In this document: positions 55,797 through 64,000 of the stretch, piece by piece
Layout of the letters: each line of letters opens with the position of its first letter
Numbering within the stretch: the first letter of the stretch is position 1
NCBI GenBank assembly: GCA_963965975.1
Contig: OZ014423.1
Coordinates: 2,914,001 to 2,978,000 of the forward strand
Direction of reading: 5' to 3'
DNA: 64,000 nt
Origin: Xestospongia bergquistia
Taxonomy: Eukaryota > Porifera > Demospongiae > Haplosclerida > Petrosiidae
Notes under the pieces: model-generated
What the model was told of the DNA's origin: nothing
What the model saw: the letters and a program-made list of their open reading frames with translations, nothing else
Databases searched by the model: none
Position numbers and translations under genes: made by a program

Positions 55797-57289
55797 GCTG
55801 CTCGTTTACAGCGATGGGGACTTCTTTTGTCAGGTTATGATTACAATATTTGTTTTAAACCTACAGAAAACCACAGCAATGCTGATGGACTGTCAAGACT
55901 TCCACTACATGACCAAGAAGCAGTCGGTGAAATGAAAACAGTTACTATCTTCAATCTTTCTCAAATCCGAGCCTTACCAGTCACCTGTAATCAAGTTCAG
56001 GTTGCCACTAGGCGTGATCCCATTCTTAGCAAGATTGTTGATTATGTGAGGAGGGGATGGCCAAAGCAAGTACCAGATAACATTCGACCATATCAATCAA
56101 AACAAGAAGAAATTACTATTGAAAGTGGATGCCTACTATGGGGTATTCGTGTCATTATTCCAAAAAGACTACAAGATCAAATTCTACAGACACTTCACCA
56201 GAACCACCCAGGAGTCACTAGAATGAAACCTATAGCTAGAAGCTACATGTGGTGGTTGGGAATTGACAAGGATATTGAGAATTTAGCAAAGTCATGTCTT
56301 CCTTGCCTTGAAAACAAATCACAACCAGCTGCTGCACCTTTACACCCGTGTATCTGGCCTACCACACCATGGAAAAGAATTCACATCGATTTTGCAGGTC
56401 CTTTCCTGGACAAAATGTTCCTGGTAGTGGTGGATGCACACTCAAAATGGCCAGAAGTAATTCAAATGCCTTCAACAACCTCTTTCAAAACTATTGAAGC
56501 ACTCAGGAATCTCTTTGCAAAGTACGGTCTCCCAGAACAATTAGTATCAGACAATGGACCACAGTTCACCTCTGAAGAATTTGCCGAGTTTATGAAAGTT
56601 AATGGAATTAAGCACATTCGTAGTGCTCCATATCACCCCTCTACAAACGGGTTGGCGGAAAGGTTTGTTCAAACTTTCAAGAGAGCCATGAAGACTAGTG
56701 CTCAAGATAAACCAAATCTCAGTACTCGATTATCACAGTTCTTACTTGGATATCGATCAACACCGCATGCTACCACTAATGTTTCTCCTGGAGAATTATT
56801 TCTACAACGGAAGCTTCGTACGTGTTTTGATCTATTGAAACCTAACATTGAATCTGTTGTAAATACAAAACAGAGCAACCAGAAAACTCATCATGATAAG
56901 CATGTCAAGCAGCGACACTTTTCAAAAGGTCAACTTGTGATGGTCAAGGACTTTATTCTCAAGAAATGGATACCTGGAAAAATAGTGAACACTACTGGAC
57001 CACTGTCTTATTCAATTCAGATTGAAAATGGAAGGATAATTCGCCGTCATGTTGATCACATCAAATCTCGTTCGTTGATTACTGTCAAATCTCCTTCAGA
57101 ACTTTATACCAATGATACTATGGAGTTTGATTTGTTTCCAACACCAAGTACTGATCATTTTGAACCTACACCTACACCAGTCATTCAACAAGAACCTGTT
57201 CGAGAACGTCGCTACCCATTAAGGTCAAGTCGACATCCTCCTTCACGATATCAACCAGGACTGTCGCACTTAACAGGGGAGGAAATGTG
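55797..57289 (+). CDS. gypsy integrase (G5)
   Basis: Open for about 490 codons in the third frame. The end of RNase H (NHSNADGLSRLP) leads to the zinc-binding domain (HQNHPGVTRMK, CLPCLENK). The core has HIDFAGPFLDK, SDNGPQFTSEEF and HPSTNGLAERFVQTFK, with all three acids in place. A C-terminal domain follows (KGQLVMVKDFILKKWIPGKI). It stops at the start of the 3' LTR. Confidence 0.9.
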
Positions 57290-57511
57290 ATATCCTCTCA
57301 ACTCCTTTCAACTCTTTAACACTTAGGTTTTGTTTGTAATTATATTAGTTAGTATCTCTACTGTAAATTGGTGCTAATTGTGTTAATAGTTTTGTCACTT
57401 AGTTCTTTTGTTTATTGTTATTGATTTTGTATAAATAGGATTTAGTTTTTACTTGTACCAGAGTTTCCATTCTATCCATTAAAATTATTTCAATTTAACT
57501 TAAATACCACA
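57286..57511 (+). repeat. 3' LTR of G5
   Basis: Same as the 5' LTR except for a g in place of an a in the block ttgtaccagagtttcc. Confidence 0.9.
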
Positions 57512-57878
57512 TCCGCGAGGATGAGAATCTTTTAGATGACGTGAGTGAGATTTGATTAAAATGTCACACAATTATTGTGATCTTTCTGGCAATTTAGAAA
57601 CCTTTGATGGATCTTGTCGTCTCAGATCCTTCTGTTTGTCCTTCTTCTGATCCTCCCATTCGTCCTTCTCCTGTTCCTCCCCCCATAAGTCAATATTGCA
57701 ACCATAGTCCATTACATGCATTTCTGCAACAAGTAATGCTTACAACGTGAGCAAACACAAATGGATGCACAAACATGTACATTATTATATTATTGTGTTC
57801 GTTTAATTCTGCAGCGATGTATGGTGAGGGAATGCCCCAACATTGGCAGGAGAAGGAGGGGGGTAAAAAGAACTGATG
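57512..57878 (+). repeat. dispersed gene-fragment repeat, copy B, split by G5
   Basis: An exon-like start (ATGAGTG.. at 53085-53100, continuing CGAGGATGAGAATC at 57515) was cut by G5. A gt donor and an intron follow. The next exon reads KPLMDLVVSDPSVCPSSDPP and SPLHAFLQQVMLTT, then the atgtatggtgagggaatg block. Together these suggest a small gene of unknown function copied several times. Confidence 0.6.
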
Positions 57879-58149
57879 TAAAGTGGAAATTTTCCCTGTG
57901 CTCTGTCTATTTGATCAAAGTGGAATGAGCTTAATGGGATCATTAAAAGAAAAGTCCATGAGATGGAAGTGAGAGGAAACTGGGTTTAAGCTAGCCATTC
58001 GTCAAATCGTCATTTGACTCCTTTTTGTGCTAATTTGTCCTTTATATATCAAAGCAATTCAACCTTTTGACGAATAAAATTATTACGTTAACACGTGGTC
58101 TTGCGCATGCGCATATAGGTTGACAACACATGGTATTATAATTGAAAAG

Positions 58150-60152
58150 ATGGCGACTGGCAAAAAGACCTTACTTGAGTTCTTCACAAAAAATTCAACT
58201 TCTGAAGAATTAGATTGTACTGATTCTTCCCATTCTGACACAGATGAGGAAGAAGCAGTCGAATCCACCAAGAAAAAAGTACAAGCGGTCATTTTGCTCG
58301 TCGTGGAAGGAGAAATTTATGTGGTTTGAATGCGATGGACAGGCAATGTACTGTACTTACTGTAAAGTCGCCAAAAAGAGTAATAGTTACACATCAGGAT
58401 GTTGTAACTGTAAATCACCGACGTTCAGAAGCACGCTTCAGGAAGAGATCATCGATCTGCCGCGGAAGCATACACCATGAAGGTTTCTGGGGCGACTGTA
58501 ACTGCTGGTTTTCAGAGAATAAACACAGAGAGAGAAGAAGCTGTCATTGCCGCCCTAAAGAATGTATATTGGCTAGCTAAAGAAGACATAGCTTCAATGA
58601 AATATAACTCATTAAACTCACTTGTTAAACTACAGGGCTGTGATCAGATTGAGAACTTGTATGTAAGTGAAAATGCCAAATACACCAGCCCTGATGTTGT
58701 GAAGGAAATGCAAGGAGTCATCTCTAAGTGTATCTAGCAGGATATATATGATGAGCTACATAAGAGCCAGTATTTTGGATTATTAATAGATGAATCCACT
58801 GATGTTAGCACCACTAAAGCACTGATGGTTTACGCTCAGTTCGTTGTTGACGGGAAAAGAAAGACCAGGTTTTTGGGGTATATTAAGCTAGCCCAATGTG
58901 ATGCAGTGTCCATTGAAGAATCACTTGGTGGTGTAACAGAGAACTTTGATTTAAACCACACTAACTGTCTTGGTTTTGGGTCTGATGGGGCCAGTGTAAT
59001 AACAGGGTGTGACAATCTAGCTTCTTCACAAGCTGCCGAAAAAGTGCCAGCAATTGCACAGTACCAGAAGAGTCTTTCAGCAACTTATACTTATTTTAGT
59101 CATTCCAGTGTACATACTGAAGGTCTGACTGAGGTACAGAGAATTTTAGAAGAACCAGAAATTAAAATGAAACGCCTGTATCAAGTCAGATGGCTTAGTT
59201 TTGATGTGACTGTTGATGCTGTTCTGAGATCTATTCCAGCTTTAGTGACCTTCTTTTAACATGAAGCACAGCAAGGTGATCCTACGGCAATTGGTATACA
59301 TAGCTGTATCTGTTCCTACAAATTTCTCACCCTTACTCACTTTGTAAAGGATATTCTCTCTATACTAACTAAACTATCTCTAACATTTCAGTTAACAGAC
59401 ATTGATGTGTCTGTTATACAACCAAAGGTCATTGCAGCAGTTGATGCTTTAGATAACATGAAGATAGAAGATGGTTCCTTCCTCAAAGAGTTCAAAACAG
59501 CATATGACAATGGTGATTACGTCCTTTATAACATCTCTGATAGTACTTCACAAAGGACATCATTTAATACAGCAAGGAGGCAGTTCATTGATGCACTTAA
59601 AATTAATCTATCTAACAGATTTATAGACACTGGTTTGCTAAGTGCATTTAAGATAGTTTACCCTAAGCACTACCCACCCTCAGTTTCTACTGCAGCTCAG
59701 AACAAGTTTGGAGAGCAGGAATTAGAAGTCATCATTGAACATTATTGTCCCTCTTCCTCTGAATCCAGCTCCTTGCCTCCTCCACTTGATTCTTCTCAAC
59801 TAAGAAGTGAATATCAATTATTTCGACCATTCATAATTCGCAATTTTCAGAATTTTCAGTTTGATCAATTTGCCACAACATTTCTACAACTCACTCTGAT
59901 ATGTTTCCTGAGATGGCCAAGTTAATTCAAATAATTTTAGTCATTCCTGTTACCTTTGTACCCTGTGAAAGAGGTTTTAGTGCTTCAAATAGAATTAAGA
60001 AAAGGTTACGTAATCAGTTACATATAGATACAGTTGATACTCTACTTAGAATCTCACTGGAAAGAAAAGTTATTGAACATTTTGATTTTTCTCGAGCTTT
60101 GCCAATGTATAAATCAACAAGACAACACAGAATTTTCCAATGTAACTCATAA
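58150..60152 (+). pseudogene. hAT transposase (KIAA1586/ZNF862-like group), decayed
   Basis: Starts at the ATG of MATGKKTLLEFFTKNS. One frame over, FCSSWKEKFMWFECDGQAMY and CTYCKVAKKSN form the zinc-binding start. Then come AVIAALKNVYWLAKEDIASM, IYDELHKSQYFGLLIDESTD (the first catalytic acid region), YQVRWLSFDVTVDAV and, at the end, CERGFSASNRIKKRLRNQ, the hAT dimerisation signature, to the stop at 60152. At least five frame or stop breaks. No inverted ends were identified. hAT enzymes of this group have given rise to host genes in vertebrates, but this copy is not one. Confidence 0.75.
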
Positions 60153-60299
60153 CATTCACATTTTAACATATTGCATGCATTTTTACATTTTGAAAAAAAT
60201 TTTTGACTCTTAATATTATTCATAGCAGTCAAATTGAACACTGAGAGGAAATGCTTATTTATATAATTGTAGAATTTAATACTTCTTAACAAATGCTAT

Positions 60300-60875
60300 A
60301 GTGGAAAGGAAGTGAGGGATTCAGTGTACGCCAAGGCACAACAAAAGAGGACAGCTTAACAAATTGTATAAATCGTCCTCAAAGAGAGCACTGCATGTTT
60401 TTCGATCACCTTGCTCACATCTTGCAAGGTGTGAACCAGTGCATCCATTCCGGCAGCTGTGGGGCTAAATATCACAAGCAAATATGGAGATGAGGCACAA
60501 GCCAACGTGGAGATGAGTGGTCTCATTCACGCTGCCAGGATCGTTTTGCTCAAACTCAGCAAGCAGTGTGAAACCCAGTGCACGCTCCACACTGTTCTCC
60601 TTTTGGAGGAACTGCTGGCGAGGGTAAGTCTTTTGTACATGTTGACTAACTGGTGCATTTTACAACCTAGCAATTCTGTTATTTTTCAAATGTTGGCTCG
60701 CCACCTCAATAACCAAAGAAAGGAAGAAATGCTGGACATTCTCAATCGTTGTGGCTGTCAAAGGTGCCAATGTGTTTGGTCTGAGAGGTCATCATTACTT
60801 ACTAAAGATAAATTTGAGATTAACAGTGACCTCGCCTGTACTGCCAGACAATGTGCATTGAAAGTTGTTACCTAA
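60300..60875 (+). CDS. uncharacterised gene fragment, Cys-rich end
   Basis: A first block (about 60302-60430) reads FSVRQGTTKEDSLTNCINRP and HCMFFDHLAHIL. A second (60500-60624) reads VEMSGLIHAARIVLLKLSKQ up to a gt donor in LLAR. A third ends at 60875 with LDILNRCGCQRCQCVWSERS. The blocks are open and on one strand but match nothing known to me. Confidence 0.3.
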
Positions 60876-60922
60876 ATATGCAATATTAAAGGAAACTATA
60901 TTCAACATTAGGTAATTTTACT
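60874..60922. repeat. direct repeat flanking copy C, left
   Basis: About 49 bases (aaatatgcaatattaaagg onwards) recur almost unchanged at 61472-61520. The pair brackets the dispersed repeat copy C. Confidence 0.75.
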
Positions 60923-61128
60923 TACGTATTTTTTATTTACATATAATTTTATTGATATGATTTTTGCTTTATCACACTGCTGCTCTAGTGATAGGTATAT
61001 ATATATAATATAGGTTGCAATAAGTGTCACCTAGAGGCTGCCAGGCTCTGTTGCTGACTTTTTGATTGAGCAGCTGAAAATCGTAAGTTTCTACAAGTGT
61101 TTGCATCACTGTTTGTTTTTTACTGCAG

Positions 61129-61455
61129 ATGAGTGATGTCCGCGAGGATGAGAATCGTTTAGACTATGTCAGTGAGATTTGATTAAAATATCACACAATT
61201 ATTGTGATCTTCCTGGCAATTTAGAACCCTTTGATGGATGTTGTCTCAGAAAATTCTGATCCTCTCATTCGTCCGTCTGCTGATCCTGCCATTATTCCTT
61301 CTCATACTCCTTCTCCTGTTCCACCACCCATAAGTCAATACTACAGCTATAGTCCATTGAATGTATTTCTGCAAAAAGTAATGCCTACAACATGAGCAAA
61401 CACAAATGGATGCACAAACATGTACATTATTATATTATTGTGTTTGTTTAATTCT
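61129..61455 (+). repeat. dispersed gene-fragment repeat, copy C (empty site of G5)
   Basis: Reads atgagtgatgtccgcgagg without interruption at 61131-61149, where copy B has G5. The middle and Pro-rich blocks follow, with more changes than in copy B. Confidence 0.7.
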
Positions 61456-61471
61456 GTATCAGCACAGACCA

Positions 61472-61520
61472 AAATATACAATATTAAAGGAAACTATATT
61501 CAACATTAGGCAATTTTACT
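61472..61520. repeat. direct repeat flanking copy C, right
   Basis: Partner of 60874-60922 in the same orientation. Confidence 0.75.
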
Positions 61521-61545
61521 ACTGTAAATCCCTTTATGTATGTAG

Positions 61546-63098
61546 TCCTTTAATTTTCGCGAGTTTCACGATTTCTTCCTAGTCGCTAAAATTAATGAAT
61601 CGTTAAAAATTTAATTAATCACGTGATTTCCACGTGTTACTAAACTGCAGCGCACGTTGCACGACTTTACGCGTGCAGAACGACAATGTCTCTCTACCGC
61701 TGGTTCTCGAGTGCTTCTAGCAAGCGGTATCTACCGGATCCATCCAAGGAAGAGACGAAAGAGAAAGAGCATGAGGTAGCTAAAGCAAATACCAACGTTG
61801 TGGAAACCATTGAGTCTCAAGATAGACGCAAACAACCACGAGGTACTTACACGTTCTACTCACCTGAACTTCGCGCCAAAATCGGAAAGTTTGCAGCGGA
61901 ATCAGGCAACAAGGCAGCTATAGAAAGGTTTTCTAGGGAAGTGGGAAAGCCTCTGAGCGAGAGTACTGTGTGGGGTTTTAAAAAACGCTACTACGAAGCC
62001 TTAAGACAGAACCGTACAGGCGAGCCAGTCACAAGACTTGAGCCCACCTCCGTGGACGACCACTCAAGCTGGGAAATTTTGATTCAAGTGTTCAAGATTA
62101 TATCAGAAAGTTGCGCTTAGCCGGTGGAATTGTCAATAGAGCTACTGTTATAGCTGCTGCTAGGGGAATTGTTGAGCACAATAATCCTTCTCTGTTGTGC
62201 GATCACATGGGGGAACAATCCAATTAGGAAAGAAATGGGCAGACTCTCTTATGACCAGGATGAATTATGTTAAGTGAAAGGTAATAAAGGCTGCTCGTAA
62301 GGTTCCCATGAACTTCTCTGAGATAAAACTGGCATGTCTCAAGCGTATTGTTGATTGCGTTAAAGATCACAATATACTAGTGAGTGGACAGAGGAAGGGT
62401 CAAAGCAAGTTAATGTTAACGGGAAGGAAGATAAGAGAGAGATGACTGTTCTTTTGTCATGCCCAATGTCTGGGTTTCTTCTCCCTCCACACTTGATCTA
62501 CTGTGGAAAAGCAAACAAATGCCATCCTGACATTATTTTTCCTCCTGGATGAGACATTTATCACTCAGAGACCCATTGGAGCAGAGAAGATACTATGCTA
62601 CACTTCATAGACATTGTTCTTGTCCCTTATGTCCAGTCCACCAGAGAAAGATTGGACTTAGAGAAGGATCTTTTGCTCTTGCTCTTTTTGACGCATACTT
62701 AATTACTGGAAAGAAATCACATCAAATGCCTCTTTATACCAGCTAATTGCACTGGAGAACTCCAGCTACTAGACCTTACGGTTAACCAGGTGTTCAAACA
62801 GGAACTAAAGGGTTGCTTCATTAGTTGGTATGCAGATCTAGTCAAAAACCAGTTGGGTGATGGAGTAGAGCTAGAAAATATCAAACCGGATCTTCGCATA
62901 TCAGTTCTTAAGCCACTACATGCCAGATGGCTCATTGAAGCTGTTTCACATATTTCCAGTGACGTCATCATAGAAGGATTTGTAAAGGCTAGCATCATTG
63001 ATTCTATCACTGACTGAACTCTAATAATCATGCATCCTAAACTGTTTTCAGCTGTTCTGTATACTAATGCTCATTTTCAAATCGCTAAAATAAAAGGA
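61546..63098 (+). mobile_element. pogo-like DNA transposon relic
   Basis: tcctttaattttcgcgagtt at 61546-61565 matches the complement of 63079-63098 at 17 of 20 positions by eye, so these are likely inverted terminal repeats or their inner parts. Between them is a decayed transposase. The outermost bases and target site were not fixed. Confidence 0.6.
61686..63017 (+). pseudogene. pogo-like transposase, decayed
   Basis: Opens with ATG at 61686 (MSLYRWFSSASSKRYLPDPS). A helix-turn-helix region follows: TYTFYSPELRAKIGKFAAES and PLSESTVWGFKKRYYEAL. The frame breaks near 62110. Pieces of the core survive, including FSEIKLACLKRIVDCVKDHN, and the C-terminal part (62790-63017) reads FKQELKGCFISWYADLVKNQ and VLKPLHARWLIEAVSHISS. 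That end, preceded by PANCTGELQLLDLTVNQV, is typical of pogo/Tigger DDE enzymes in marine animals. The catalytic acids are mostly lost. Confidence 0.65.
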
Positions 63099-63174
63099 TG
63101 TTTTTGTAATGTATGCAACTTATTAACTAACACTTATTATGAATATCATTATGTATTTTAGTATATAAGAAGAC

Positions 63175-64000
63175 ATGTTTTGTTTGTTAGTCAGTCAAGT
63201 CTCTGGCCTGGTCGAGAAGAGTGAAGAGAACCAGGTGAGTACTTTGATTTATTCTATGGGAGACAATGCTGATGACATTTTCCAAGCTTATAAGCTGTCA
63301 GTCGAGGACATGAAAAAATACGACACGGTAAAAGGAAAGTTTGACAATTATTTCATAAAGAAAAAAAATATCATATATGAACGAGCAAAATTCAAGTGTA
63401 GACGACAGGAGGAAAGTGAGCCTGTGGATGTATTTATCACAGTACTATACAACTTAGCGGAGAAATGCGAGTACAAGTCCCTACACGACGAGATGATTCG
63501 GGACAGAATTGTAGTCGGCATCGCAGACCAGGTATTATCTGAAAGAATGCAAGTAGATGAGAACCTTACCTTGGAAAAAGCAGCAAAAATGGCCAGACAG
63601 AGTGAGGCAGTTAAGAAGCAACAACCTGAGATCAGAGGAACCACAACAAAGGAAGACCTAGATGCTATCAAAACTGGGAAGCACAAGGCTCTCAAGCAGA
63701 CCCGACCCACACCACAAAGCCACGCCAGCAATCCATCCAGACGACCACCAACGCACCCCAAAAGAGAAACAGCTTGTACAAGATGTGGCAAAGCTCCTCC
63801 TCATGGGAGAGACACATGCCCTGCAAAGGACTCCAAATGCTACAGATGTGGGAAAACAGGACATTTTAAAAATAAATGCAGGAGCTCAGTAAATGATATA
63901 CGAGCTAAGGAAGATAAAGAACAATTCCTTGGTGTAATTGGACAGAATAGCTCAACCAGAGAAGGACCATGGATGATTGAGTTAAAGATGAACAAACAAC
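63175..64000 (+). CDS. gypsy Gag, open to the window edge (G6)
   Basis: A single frame runs without a stop from 63175 to the end of the window. It contains EKSEENQVSTLIYSMGD, KGKFDNYFIKKKNIIYERAK, RDRIVVGIADQVLSERM and two zinc knuckles (CTRCGKAPPHGRDTC, CYRCGKTGHFKNKC). A protease should follow beyond the edge. The usual N-terminal 40 or so residues (PDPEPF start, seen in G1) are missing and a stop lies just upstream, so the 5' end is probably truncated or starts at a later ATG (63256). It is the same lineage as G1. Confidence 0.8.
   Translation, partial: MFCLLVSQVSGLVEKSEENQVSTLIYSMGDNADDIFQAYKLSVEDMKKYDTVKGKFDNYFIKKKNIIYERAKFKCRRQEESEPVDVFITVLYNLAEKCEYKSLHDEMIRDRIVVGIADQVLSERMQVDENLTLEKAAKMARQSEAVKKQQPEIRGTTTKEDLDAIKTGKHKALKQTRPTPQSHASNPSRRPPTHPKRETACTRCGKAPPHGRDTCPAKDSKCYRCGKTGHFKNKCRSSVNDIRAKEDKEQFLGVIGQNSSTREGPWMIELKMNKQ

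Larger units (their letters stand above)
53101..57511 (+). mobile_element. young full-length gypsy retrotransposon (G5)
   Basis: Two 226-bp LTRs (53101-53326 and 57286-57511) differ by eye at a single base. A 5-bp duplication, ttcgc/tccgc, flanks it (53096-53100 and 57512-57516). Primer site attggcgacgagagtgg follows the 5' LTR and the purine tract aggggaggaaa precedes the 3' LTR. Gag, protease, reverse transcriptase, RNase H and integrase are all present, in gypsy order, with three single-base frame breaks. It sits in an exon of the dispersed repeat family; the copy at 61129 shows the empty site. Confidence 0.92.

Overview
The window looks like part of a small, AT-rich animal genome, most likely a sponge. 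The introns are about 50-150 bases with GT-AG ends, the exons are tiny, EGF-repeat and receptor-kinase relics are present, and the sequence is packed with transposons. The species is inferred, not shown. No tRNA, rRNA or CRISPR was recognised. Bases 38201-38400 are an assembly gap.

Layout. 1-4734: a dead receptor tyrosine kinase fragment and a decayed Ty3/gypsy element with short LTRs. 4735-10161: mostly non-coding, with small gag, unknown-gene and EGF relics. 10162-14531: a full-length but broken Ty1/copia element on the minus strand with a 5-bp target duplication. 14532-17059: EGF relics on the minus strand. 17060-28290: a three-layer nest, in which a gypsy relic is split by a TTF-type hAT element, which is itself split by a 7.5-kb CACTA/Mirage-like DNA transposon (CMC1, 19009-26485). 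30362-40505: a DIRS-like tyrosine-recombinase retroelement (minus) split in its 5' leader by a second large CACTA/Mirage-like transposon (CMC2, 34191-40380). 40720-45451: a kinase pseudogene, a BEN-like exon pair, a piggyBac transposase relic, and a DIRS gag fragment cut by an LTR. 45452-52486: a gypsy gag-protease fragment, an uncharacterised multi-exon gene, and dispersed repeats. 52487-57511: an integrase fragment and a very young complete gypsy element (226-bp LTRs differing at one base) with three frameshifts. 57512-64000: an hAT relic, a pogo-like relic and the open 5' half of another gypsy element.

The most interesting feature is the pair of large cut-and-paste transposons. Each starts with CAC, has a 2-bp TA target duplication, carries a transposase transcribed divergently from a second gene across a 133-280-bp gap, and holds a third gene near one end. 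In CMC1 the two extra genes are an intact nine-exon SAMD3-like gene (513 codons) and an intact four-exon PGAM5-like phosphatase gene (194 codons). In CMC2 they are a coiled-coil/acidic-tail gene and a small coiled-coil gene with Cys-x-x-Cys. Removing CMC1 plus one TA copy restores an uninterrupted hAT reading frame across the junction, which fixes its boundaries to the base. These look like multi-gene transposons with accessory or captured host genes.
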